Part shown: in pieces, positions 29,069 to 35,145 of the stretch
How the letters are laid out: each line of letters starts with the position of its first letter
How positions within the stretch are numbered: position 1 is the stretch's first letter
Source of the DNA: an uncultured Eubacterium sp.
Lineage (GTDB): Bacteria > Bacillota > Clostridia > Lachnospirales > Lachnospiraceae
DNA: 37,167 nt
Assembly: GCA_947385775.1 (NCBI GenBank)
Contig: CANDMI010000035.1
Location: 1 to 37,167, forward strand
Reading direction: 5' to 3'
Program-made: the position numbers and the translations under genes
Notes under the pieces: generated by a model
What the model was told of the DNA's origin: nothing
The model's database searches: none
Seen by the model: the letters and a program-made list of their open reading frames with translations, nothing else

Positions 29069-29380
29069 TTATTTCATTTTAATATCAATATTTACGCCAG
29101 CCGGCAACTCCAGCCTGGTTAATGCGTCCACCGTCTTTTGCGTCGGGGAAATGATATCGATCAAGCGCTTATGCGTCCTTTGCTCGAACTGCTCTCTGGA
29201 ATCCTTGTACTTATGCACCGCACGAAGGATCGTAATAACCTCTTTCTTTGTCGGAAGAGGCACCGGCCCGCTTACCTGCGCTCCGTTTTTCTTCACTGTC
29301 TCAATAATCTTTTTTGCCGATGCGTCGATCAGTTCATGATCATACGCCTTGAGGATAATTCTCATTGTCTGATTTGCCAT
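29069..29380 (-). CDS. rpsJ: 30S ribosomal protein S10
   Basis: 30S head protein, and also a partner of NusB in transcription antitermination. I start it at the ATG at 29380, giving 103 residues beginning [19 protein letters not shown], with AAGGAGGCGG about 11 nt upstream. A longer in-frame reading from 29440 would translate conserved leader RNA and is rejected. It is the first gene of the S10 operon, with a clear promoter at 29633-29661. Confidence 0.97.
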   Translation of the reverse strand: MANQTMRIILKAYDHELIDASAKKIIETVKKNGAQVSGPVPLPTKKEVITILRAVHKYKDSREQFEQRTHKRLIDIISPTQKTVDALTRLELPAGVNIDIKMK

Positions 29381-29419
29381 AAAAAAAGCCGCCTCCTTAT
29401 TCGCACTTTCATTGCAGTA

Positions 29420-29632
29420 CGACAAGCGGTGACTGTACACGAACCCGTGTGTGTCTTATGTATCCACACATCCTATTTCTGCCATAATCCGATTCTAACT
29501 TAGATCTTACAACAGATATTCTAACCGTACAGTGACTTGTCGCCAGTTTCATAACTTGACATTCGCTCCGCGGAAAACCTGCCAGTTGGCAGCAACCTCA
29601 CGCTTCATCGCTATCATGCCACAGCAGTTGCT
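29420..29632 (-). promoter_or_regulatory. Structured leader RNA of the S10 operon
   Basis: About 245 nt separate the likely transcription start from rpsJ. In the transcript, CGACAAGTCACTGTAC (29527-29542) can pair with GTACAGTCACCGCTTGTCG (29420-29438) as two 7-bp helices with an internal loop, enclosing about 90 nt and ending some 25 nt before the ribosome binding site. A small hairpin of CTGCC and GGCAG around a 4-nt loop lies at 29579-29592. This suggests autogenous control, such as by L4 in other bacteria, but I cannot identify the ligand. Confidence 0.6.
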
Positions 29633-29661
29633 ATTATATCGGATGAATCAAAAAAATGCAA
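29633..29661 (-). promoter_or_regulatory. S10 operon promoter
   Basis: Minus-strand TTGCAT (29656-29661), a 17-bp spacer, then a perfect TATAAT (29633-29638). It faces the ribosomal cluster and is preceded by a very A/T-rich stretch that may act as an UP element. This is the best promoter in the region and the only one seen ahead of rpsJ. Confidence 0.85.
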
Positions 29662-29741
29662 GCGATTTAAAAGTTAAATTTAAAAAATTATTGTATTTTT
29701 TTTCGTACAATTGGATTCCAATATAGAATGGGGGTGATGCT

Positions 29742-29837
29742 ATGAAAAATCCAAACGGTTTTGATTTTAAAGATCTAATGACCTTTGGCATGTTTATTTT
29801 AGCATTGCTTACATTTATCTTTACATTTTGTAAGTAA
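29742..29837 (+). CDS. Putative holin-like type I toxin, 31 aa
   Basis: Tiny membrane peptide with a polar N-terminus (MKNPNGFDFKDLM) and one hydrophobic helix (FGMFILALLTFIFTF), ending Cys-Lys. This pattern, and the strong GGGGGTGAT site just before the ATG, resemble the putative holin-like toxins common in Firmicutes (the TxpA/Fst-like group). Such toxins insert in the membrane and are silenced by an antisense RNA that overlaps their 3' end. A strong stem-loop directly after the stop fits that plan. The gene is divergent from the S10 promoter. I see no perfect promoter on its own side. It might instead be an unrelated small membrane protein; confidence in the toxin role is moderate. Confidence 0.55.
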   Translation: MKNPNGFDFKDLMTFGMFILALLTFIFTFCK

Positions 29838-29843
29838 GCATAC

Positions 29844-29894
29844 ATAGCAAAAGCCACCCTTGTACTTTGACCGGTAGACGGGTGGCATTGCTAT
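29844..29894. terminator. Stem-loop after the small toxin gene
   Basis: ATAGCAA (29844-29850) pairs with TTGCTAT (29888-29894), and GCCACCC (29853-29859) with GGGTGGC (29880-29886), leaving a 20-nt loop with ACCGGT. It starts 7 nt after the toxin stop. No T-run follows, so it may be a bidirectional terminator or the overlap region with an antisense antitoxin RNA read from the minus strand. Confidence 0.5.
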
Positions 29895-30124
29895 CTTGAT
29901 ACATTTAAGGTCAACCCCTTGTACCCCGTGGGGCATATCTTATGTTTCATTGCAAGAGCCTTTAAAAATATAACGGCAAAGCAGATACATCTTATAAATC
30001 ATCCCTATGACAAATGATCTTGAACCGAGCAGGGCAGAGCCATCTTCCCATATTCGCTGCGCGGGGCGCATGTTGCGTCAGCGACAAATTTCATGATACG
30101 CCCTTGCGCCTTTTCAATTTCTCC
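29895..30124. other. Intergenic stretch without a supported gene
   Basis: These 230 bases separate the small toxin stem-loop from the hemolysin III promoter. They contain CCCC/GGGG inverted repeats near 29915-29934 (ACCCCTTGTACCCCGTGGGGC), which could belong to an antisense RNA of the toxin system. There is also a GC-rich patch near 30060-30110 and a 29-codon minus-strand reading frame (30005-30094) without a good ribosome binding site. None of these can be called a gene from sequence alone. Confidence 0.5.
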
Positions 30125-30153
30125 TTGACAAATGATAATTTTGGTAATATCAT
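30125..30153 (+). promoter_or_regulatory. Promoter upstream of the hemolysin III gene
   Basis: A consensus TTGACA (30125-30130), a 17-bp spacer, and TATCAT (30148-30153). The expected start of transcription falls at about 30160, giving a leader of roughly 235 nt before the ATG at 30397. Confidence 0.7.
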
Positions 30154-30156
30154 ACA

Positions 30157-30171
30157 TAGTATCGAATACTA
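30157..30171. promoter_or_regulatory. Operator-like palindrome TAGTAT-CGA-ATACTA
   Basis: A perfect 6-bp dyad with a 3-bp centre, starting three bases after the -10 box and therefore over the transcription start. This is the classic place for a repressor of the promoter at 30125-30153. The regulator is not identified; no PadR- or GntR-type gene is in the window. Confidence 0.55.
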
Positions 30172-30234
30172 CATAACAAAGTGCGCATAATCATATAATA
30201 TAATGAATTTATCCAGATTATGCATATGACACGG

Positions 30235-30348
30235 ATAAAAATAATATAGATAAAAACGACATAATAAAAACAACATAAATAAAAATAACATAATAAAAGT
30301 AACATAATAAAAATAATACAATAAAAATAATACAATAAAAACAATCAC
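30235..30348. repeat. AT-rich 14-bp tandem repeat, about eight copies
   Basis: Degenerate copies of ATAAAAATAACATA lie head to tail at 30235, 30250, 30264, 30279, 30293, 30307, 30321 and 30335. Six are 14 bp and two are 15 bp; copies six and seven are identical. There are no spacers, so it is not CRISPR. The array lies in the leader of the hemolysin III gene and ends 48 nt before its ATG. Confidence 0.8.
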
Positions 30349-30396
30349 ATAACAGTCATAAATCCATCAAAACAAATCAGCAAGGAGGAATTACTT

Positions 30397-31047
30397 ATGG
30401 AACTTACTATCCGTGAACCTGGAAGCGCGATCACACATTTTATCGGGATGCTGTTGGCGGCATTCGCTTCTATACCGCTGCTTGTGAAAGCCTCTGTGGC
30501 ATCCGGCGTACGCTGCTGCGTCGCGCTGGGCATTTTTATGGGCAGCATGATCTTGCTTTACGGCGCAAGCGCGGTCTACCATTCCGTTACCGTATCCGCG
30601 CAAAAGCTGAAAATCTTCCGTAAGGTTGACCACATGATGATCTTTATCCTGATCGCAGGCTCCTATACGCCAGTTTGCCTGATCACTTTAGGCGGCAGGC
30701 TTGGAAACACCCTTTTGGCTGTGGTATGGGGGATTTCCATTGCCGGCATTATCATAAAGGCCCTTTGGATCACCTGCCCAAAATGGTTTTCATCCGCTAT
30801 CTATATCGCGCTTGGCTGGGCGTGCCTTGCGGTCTTTGGCCCGCTTTTGCATACTTTAACGCCCGCGGCGTTTATGTGGCTGCTCGCAGGCGGCGTTATT
30901 TATACGGTGGGAGGGGTCATTTATGCGCTAAAGCTTCCTATATTTAATGCGCGGCATAAATACTTTGGCTCCCATGAAATCTTTCATCTGTTTGTAATGG
31001 CTGGCAGCTTTTGTCACTTTATATTTATGTACCAGTACGTAGCATAG
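30397..31047 (+). CDS. Hemolysin III / PAQR-family membrane protein
   Basis: A 216-residue seven-helix membrane protein of the HlyIII (YqfA/TrhA) group, relatives of eukaryotic progestin and adiponectin receptors. The conserved metal-site residues are visible: SAVYHS with His62, DH at 78-79, and HEIFH with His193 and His197, plus His207. Bacterial members influence membrane lipid state, while true haemolytic activity is doubtful for most. The ATG has AAGGAGGAATTACTT upstream. It has its own promoter with an operator-like dyad and an AT-repeat leader, and a strong terminator follows. The family is secure. Confidence 0.92.
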   Translation: MELTIREPGSAITHFIGMLLAAFASIPLLVKASVASGVRCCVALGIFMGSMILLYGASAVYHSVTVSAQKLKIFRKVDHMMIFILIAGSYTPVCLITLGGRLGNTLLAVVWGISIAGIIIKALWITCPKWFSSAIYIALGWACLAVFGPLLHTLTPAAFMWLLAGGVIYTVGGVIYALKLPIFNARHKYFGSHEIFHLFVMAGSFCHFIFMYQYVA

Positions 31048-31064
31048 TCAAAAAACGTTGACAC

Positions 31065-31112
31065 AAAAACGAGACTGTATTAAAATAATCTTTAAATACA
31101 GCCTCGTTTTTT
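31065..31112 (+). terminator. Intrinsic terminator after the hemolysin III gene
   Basis: AAAACGAG-A-CTGTATT and AATACAG-C-CTCGTTTTTT form a 15-bp stem with one mismatch and a T-run on the plus strand. It starts 18 nt after the stop. It closes the single-gene unit and separates it from the HEPN gene. Confidence 0.85.
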
Positions 31113-31148
31113 GTTTGGCTAAAAATAAAGTGGACTGGAGCGTCGATC

Positions 31149-31562
31149 ATGAAAAAGCTGGATAATTTTTCGAATTGCCTGGATGTGCTTAAAAACGCAG
31201 ATTTTGCGCTTGCAAATGACAATGAAATCTATCGGACCGGCATAATCGGGCAATTTAATCTAACATTTGAACTTGCATGGAAAGCATTGCAGGCGGTTTT
31301 AAGACTTCATGGCGCAGAGGGCGCGGGCATCGGCTCTCCCCGGGAGATCTTGCAGCTTGGCTATCAATTTGGCTTTTTAAATGATTCCGCCGTCTGGCTG
31401 CTTATGCTAAAAAAACGAAACGCTTCTGTGCATATATATAATGAAAGTGAGATCGACGAAACGCTCTCGCTTATCCGTGACAGCTTTATTCCAGCTTTTT
31501 TAGCCCTTGAAACAACCTTGCGGCAAAAGCTTGCGGAAACGGGAGGGGAGTGGGTAAAATGA
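31149..31562 (+). CDS. HEPN-domain protein, HepT / HI0074 type (nucleotidyltransferase substrate-binding family), orphan
   Basis: A 137-residue four-helix protein whose family normally pairs with a small MNT nucleotidyltransferase as a toxin-antitoxin module. The core shows NLTFELAWKALQAVLRLHG (37-55), SPREILQLGYQFG (63-75), and the HEPN ribonuclease motif R-x4-H-x-Y as RNASVHIY (Arg90, His95, Tyr97). In such pairs the partner adds AMP residues to the motif tyrosine to silence the RNase. No nucleotidyltransferase gene is found before or after it, so it is an orphan. GGAG lies eight bases before the ATG. The next gene overlaps its stop (ATGA). The family assignment is good; activity is unknown. 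Confidence 0.8.
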   Translation: MKKLDNFSNCLDVLKNADFALANDNEIYRTGIIGQFNLTFELAWKALQAVLRLHGAEGAGIGSPREILQLGYQFGFLNDSAVWLLMLKKRNASVHIYNESEIDETLSLIRDSFIPAFLALETTLRQKLAETGGEWVK

Positions 31563-32014
31563 AAAGAAATTTTTTAAAAAAGAAAAAATGGCTCCTGTTT
31601 GCATTCTGCATCATCGCCTGCTGCTTTTTCCTAAAATCACTATGGAAAAATACATCCGGCGCAGTAATGATGCAGTATGTGAAAGCAAATCGCAGCGATC
31701 TGGAAAGCTTTTCTGCGGATATCATAAAAAACAACCCGTCAGATACAAGAACCGCCTACCATGGCTGGGATGTTTGCTACTGGAAGGACGCGCGCATGGT
31801 GGAATTTCAGGCAACCGCCTTTGGAATCGGCTCTTCTACCTGTTATTGCGGCTTTTATTATTCACCGGATGATTCGCTGTTAGGCTTTCAGGGAACAGAC
31901 GTTGATTTTATAAAAGACGGTGACAATTGGAAATGGGAAGAAAAACAGGGCGATAACAAAGAATATTTAAAAAAGATCGCAAAGAACTGGTACTGGTATA
32001 AAATATATTTTTAA
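31559..32014 (+). CDS. Hypothetical membrane-anchored protein
   Basis: A 151-residue protein with a basic N-terminus (MKRNFLKKKK), one hydrophobic segment at about 11-26 (WLLFAFCIIACCFFL) and a soluble, Trp/Tyr-rich outer part with the blocks GFYYSPDDS and WKWEEKQGDN. It is probably anchored by an uncleaved signal sequence and exposed outside the membrane. I chose the ATG at 31559, which overlaps the HEPN stop (ATGA) and has GGGAGGGGAG upstream, rather than the GTG at 31550. The sequence feels like a small family seen in other gut Firmicutes, but I know no function. The coupling to the HEPN gene may be fortuitous. Confidence 0.75.
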   Translation: MKRNFLKKKKWLLFAFCIIACCFFLKSLWKNTSGAVMMQYVKANRSDLESFSADIIKNNPSDTRTAYHGWDVCYWKDARMVEFQATAFGIGSSTCYCGFYYSPDDSLLGFQGTDVDFIKDGDNWKWEEKQGDNKEYLKKIAKNWYWYKIYF

Positions 32015-32083
32015 GATATTTGTAATCATATAAAAATCAAAAAACTTGGCGTGTTTATCTGAATTTTTAACCGGCATCGAAAT

Positions 32084-32113
32084 CTTGTATGCCAGCGATT
32101 TCTGGCATACAAG
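32084..32113. promoter_or_regulatory. Perfect 12-bp hairpin between convergent genes
   Basis: CTTGTATGCCAG (32084-32095) and CTGGCATACAAG (32102-32113) around a 6-nt loop. It is the most stable simple hairpin in this intergenic stretch and sits between the stop codons of two converging genes. Neither strand has a T-run directly after it, so it may be a bidirectional transcription barrier of weak type or a protein-binding palindrome. Confidence 0.6.
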
Positions 32114-32135
32114 CTCTCCTGATCCAGAGCGTTTT

Positions 32136-32513
32136 TCAAACGCCCTTTAACACATCCCTAAGGCACATGCGGCCAAACAGTTTTTCTTCCGCAAACGCAT
32201 GCTCCTGGGTTTTTTCGTCCAGTACGGCGCCGTTAAACATCCGTACCGGAAACAGGATCAGCTGTTTTGCTCCATTGCATATATTTACGCAGGTAAGCAG
32301 ATCGTCCTCCGCGTCATGCACCCGGGAGAGCACATAATAGTGCATATCCTCTCCCTTTACAAAATAGTGCGCCAGCACCGGAATCTCGCCTATCTCCTCG
32401 GCTGTCCAGTCAATATCATATTCTGACATATTGCGTTCAAAAATCTCGTCAATCGCATCCGCGTCCGCCTGCTCAAAATGGGCAAGCTCTTTTTCTGTGA
32501 TCAATTCCGCCAT
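32136..32513 (-). CDS. Hypothetical acidic protein, 125 aa
   Basis: A 125-residue cytoplasmic protein with no signal peptide or membrane segment. It begins MAELITEKELAHFEQADADAIDEIF, is rich in Asp and Glu, and contains the hydrophobic strand KQLILFPVRMFNG. I do not recognise the family. The gene is real by its signals: GGAGAGAAAGC before the ATG and a near-consensus promoter upstream. It is the only minus-strand gene between 30397 and 34979, so it forms a unit of its own, divergent from the TraX-like gene. Confidence 0.75.
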   Translation of the reverse strand: MAELITEKELAHFEQADADAIDEIFERNMSEYDIDWTAEEIGEIPVLAHYFVKGEDMHYYVLSRVHDAEDDLLTCVNICNGAKQLILFPVRMFNGAVLDEKTQEHAFAEEKLFGRMCLRDVLKGV

Positions 32514-32536
32514 GCTTTCTCTCCTTTACATTGAAG

Positions 32537-32565
32537 ATTATATATGATAAAATCACCCATAGCAA
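32537..32565 (-). promoter_or_regulatory. Promoter of the 125-aa hypothetical gene
   Basis: Minus-strand TTGCTA (32560-32565), a 17-bp spacer and a perfect TATAAT (32537-32542). It lies 24 nt before the start codon, so the leader is short. Confidence 0.75.
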
Positions 32566-32632
32566 GTGTTTTTTTATCGTTTTACTTATGATCTGTTTTT
32601 TACTTTCATCTGTTTTTACTTTCAAAAAAGAC

Positions 32633-32684
32633 GCCTGCAAAAAGCTGTATCTGTCTGAATGAAGCGAACGGCTTTTTTGCAGGC
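32633..32684 (+). terminator. Terminator-like hairpin in front of the TraX-like gene
   Basis: GCCTGCAAAAAGC (32633-32645) pairs with GCTTTTTTGCAGGC (32671-32684), a 13-bp stem with one bulged base, followed by TTTT. It ends 22 nt before the start codon of the downstream gene and just before its ribosome binding site. It looks like an intrinsic terminator placed in a leader, so an attenuator is possible; no upstream promoter was pinned down. Confidence 0.55.
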
Positions 32685-32706
32685 TTTTGGCAATAAGGAG
32701 GGGCTT

Positions 32707-33531
32707 ATGGAACTAAGCGCAGCTAAAAATCACGCTTTTACGAATAACGGGCAGCCGCCCGCAAAGCGGGGCATAAGCGGCAGCACATTAAAAATGATCG
32801 CTGTCATAACGATGTTTATCGACCATTTTGCCGCCGCGATCCTCTCCAGGTATATGGCAAAGCTGGGTTTAACGGATACCGTCATGACGGATCAAGCCGC
32901 TTTTAACCAATGGACTTCGCAAAATTCCTCCCTTTATATGACGTATTTTGTCATGCGCATGATCGGGCGGATCGCTTTTCCGATTTATTGCTTTTTATTG
33001 ATCGAAGGATTTGAACATACGCGAAACCGCGTCAAATACGCCGGCAGACTGCTGCTGTTTGCCGCCATTTCTGAAATCCCGTTTGACCTGCTGTTTAACG
33101 GACATGTTTTGGAATTTGGCTACCAAAATGTATTTTTCACCTTGTTTTTTGGCCTGGTGAGCATGATGGCGATCCAATACATTGATGAAAGCGGCCTGTC
33201 GCCCATGGTTAAAACGCTCTGCCGGCTGGCATCCGCCGGATGCTGCATGTTTTGCGCGCAGATGATTTATACGGACTATGCCGCGATCGGCATCTTTTGC
33301 ATCTTAGTCCTGTATTTCTTTCGAAAAAACAAAAAACAACAGGTCATCGCCGGATGCGTGGCGTTTCTTTGGGAATTTACGGCGCCGTTAGCGTTTGTCC
33401 CGATCTGGTTTTACAATGGCGCGCGCGGCTGGAAGCTAAAATATTTTTTCTATTTGTTTTATCCGCTGCATTTACTTTTGCTTTACATCATTTGCACGGC
33501 GCTTGGGATCGTTTCCTACCCGGCTATGTAA
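32707..33531 (+). CDS. TraX-family integral membrane protein
   Basis: A 274-residue protein with about eight hydrophobic segments. The N-terminal LKMIAVITMFIDH (28-40) and the following RIAFPIYCFLLIEGFEHTRNR are the recognisable signature of the TraX family, named after the F-plasmid protein that acetylates pilin. Chromosomal homologs are widespread in Clostridia and probably act as acyltransferases on unknown targets. I start it at the ATG at 32707, preceded by AAGGAGGGGC; an in-frame ATG at 32659 lies inside the loop of the upstream hairpin and is unlikely. CorA follows after 45 nt. The family is fairly secure; the substrate is unknown. Confidence 0.85.
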   Translation: MELSAAKNHAFTNNGQPPAKRGISGSTLKMIAVITMFIDHFAAAILSRYMAKLGLTDTVMTDQAAFNQWTSQNSSLYMTYFVMRMIGRIAFPIYCFLLIEGFEHTRNRVKYAGRLLLFAAISEIPFDLLFNGHVLEFGYQNVFFTLFFGLVSMMAIQYIDESGLSPMVKTLCRLASAGCCMFCAQMIYTDYAAIGIFCILVLYFFRKNKKQQVIAGCVAFLWEFTAPLAFVPIWFYNGARGWKLKYFFYLFYPLHLLLLYIICTALGIVSYPAM

Positions 33532-33576
33532 AGCAGGAAATAACAACGGTTTTTACGTTTGACAAAGGAGTCCACT

Positions 33577-34518
33577 ATGATTCATATTTATAAATCGGTA
33601 GACGGCACGGCTGTACAGCTGGGGCGTCCGGAAGGCGGATGCTGGATCATGCTGACCGACCCAACGGAGCAGGAGCTGATCCAAATAGCCACGCAATATG
33701 ACATTGAACTTGACGATATCCGCGCCGCGATGGATGAGGAGGAACGCGCGCGTATCCAGTTTGAAGATACGTATTCTATGATCATCGTAGACGTTCCCGC
33801 GATCGAAACTAGAGACGGCAGGGAATATTACTTAACGATCCCTATGTCGGTGCTGCTGCTTAAGGATGTCATCATCACCGTATGCATAGAAGAAAATGTC
33901 GTATTGAAATCTTTTTTACATTCTCATATACGGCATTTCCATACCCGAATGAAAACCCGCTTTGTGTTGCAGCTGCTTTACAAAAACGCGGAATGCTACC
34001 TGCATTATCTAAGGATCATCAATAAGGAAAGCGAAGCCGTAGAGGACAAGCTCCATAAATCCACCCAAAACCGGGATCTGCTTGAGCTGATGGAGCTGGA
34101 AAAAAGCCTCGTATACTTTACGACCTCCCTGCGCTCCAACGAGGTCGTGCTGGAAAAGCTGATGAAGGCGGAAAGCATCAAAAAATATCCGGAGGACACC
34201 GACCTTTTGGAGGATGTCATCATCGAAAACAAGCAGGCGCTTGAGATGGTCAACATTTACAGCGGCATCCTAAGCAATATGGTGGAAACCTTTGCGTCCA
34301 TCATTTCCAACAATCTGAATATGGTCATGAAATTTTTAGCGACGATCACCATCGTTTTGTCCATCCCGACCATGATCTTCAGCGCCTACGGCATGAATGT
34401 CAATGTAAAGGGGATGCCGTTTGCATCCGAAATCGGCGGCTTTGCGATACTGATCGTGCTGTCCATCCTGATCAGCGTCATTGTCGCGGTGATATTTGCA
34501 CGGAAAAACCTGTTTTAA
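33577..34518 (+). CDS. corA: CorA-family magnesium (divalent cation) transporter
   Basis: Pentameric channel-like transporter for Mg2+ and other divalent cations in the cytoplasmic membrane. The 313-residue protein has a long soluble N-terminal domain, a long helix at about 150-240, and two C-terminal transmembrane helices. The signature YGMN (271-274) closes the first helix, followed by the loop NVKGMPFASEIGG, where MPFA replaces the more usual MPE. It ends in a basic RKNLF. The ATG at 33577 has AAAGGAG upstream. It lies between the TraX-like gene and the Rrf2 regulator. CorA relatives sometimes move Ni, Co or Zn, so the metal is not certain. Confidence 0.92.
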   Translation: MIHIYKSVDGTAVQLGRPEGGCWIMLTDPTEQELIQIATQYDIELDDIRAAMDEEERARIQFEDTYSMIIVDVPAIETRDGREYYLTIPMSVLLLKDVIITVCIEENVVLKSFLHSHIRHFHTRMKTRFVLQLLYKNAECYLHYLRIINKESEAVEDKLHKSTQNRDLLELMELEKSLVYFTTSLRSNEVVLEKLMKAESIKKYPEDTDLLEDVIIENKQALEMVNIYSGILSNMVETFASIISNNLNMVMKFLATITIVLSIPTMIFSAYGMNVNVKGMPFASEIGGFAILIVLSILISVIVAVIFARKNLF

Positions 34519-34544
34519 TACGCAATTTTAAGGAGGAGGCACAG

Positions 34545-34979
34545 ATGAGAATTTCAACAAAAGGAAGATACGCGCTTCGTTTGATGCTGGATCTTGCTTT
34601 GCACAATACGCAAACCCCTATCCGAATTAAGGAGATCGCAGCCAGACAGGAGATTTCGGATAAATATTTAGAGCAGATCATCTCCGTTTTAAATAAAGCA
34701 GGCTATGTGCGCAGCGTCCGCGGGCCTCAAGGGGGCTATCTTTTAACCCGCCCGGCCGAGGAATACACCGTAGGCATGATCTTACGCCTGACAGAAGGCA
34801 GCCTGGCGCCAGTCGAATGCCTGGACGAAGAAACCGGTGGATGCGAGAAAAGCGCGGACTGTGTGACGCTGCTTGTTTATGAAAAAATGAATAAAGCCGT
34901 CAACGACGTGATCGACAATATTACGCTGGCAGACCTTGTGGACTGGACTTTGCAGAGCGCCGGAGATTATTCGATATGA
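34545..34979 (+). CDS. Rrf2/IscR-family transcriptional regulator
   Basis: A 144-residue DNA-binding protein beginning MRISTKGRYALRLMLDLALH, with the winged helix at about 25-70 (IKEIAARQEISDKYLEQIISVLNKAGYVRSVRGPQGGY). Three cysteines follow: Cys92, Cys100 and Cys106, in the position where IscR and related proteins hold an iron-sulphur cluster. It may sense Fe-S status or redox stress. No iscS/iscU genes are next to it. AAGGAGGAG precedes the ATG, 26 nt after corA, so the two are probably cotranscribed. Its target in this window is unknown. Confidence 0.92.
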   Translation: MRISTKGRYALRLMLDLALHNTQTPIRIKEIAARQEISDKYLEQIISVLNKAGYVRSVRGPQGGYLLTRPAEEYTVGMILRLTEGSLAPVECLDEETGGCEKSADCVTLLVYEKMNKAVNDVIDNITLADLVDWTLQSAGDYSI

Positions 34980-35029
34980 CTGTGGAAAATGATCCAAAAC
35001 CGGGGCAGGCTTTCAAATATTTTATACCA

Positions 35030-35090
35030 TAAAAAACCGGAAATGCTTTTTTATTATGTAAGGAAGCATTCCCGGTTTTTATTTTTTAAA
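35030..35090. terminator. Bidirectional terminator between rrf2 and the wall protein gene
   Basis: AAAAAACCGG-A-AATGCTT pairs with AAGCATT-C-CCGGTTTTT, with runs of A before and T after on each strand, so it can end transcripts from both sides. It lies between the two converging genes. A triplicated AAAAAGCTTTTAT-like sequence follows at about 35103-35140 and may be part of the same barrier. Confidence 0.8.
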
Positions 35091-35145
35091 AAAAGATTTG
35101 ATGGAAAAAGCTTTTATGAAAAAAGCTTTTATAAAAAAAGTTTGG

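Noticed and set aside
29381-29440. N-terminal extension of rpsJ by 20 residues
   Set aside because: The extension lies in the leader RNA, overlaps the 3' arm of the long-range helix, and the ATG at 29380 has the proper ribosome binding site and the usual S10 N-terminus.
29890-30020. Minus-strand promoter for an antisense antitoxin RNA (TTGACC near 29910-29915)
   Set aside because: No acceptable -10 box at 16-18 bp; it could not be supported and is left as a prediction only.
30150-30344. A 64-residue minus-strand frame rich in Tyr, Phe, Ile and Cys
   Set aside because: It is only the reverse reading of the AT-rich 14-bp tandem repeat; no ribosome binding site and the composition follows the repeat.
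30235-30348. Short regular repeats that could suggest a CRISPR array
   Set aside because: The units are contiguous with no unique spacers, very AT-rich, and no cas genes are present.
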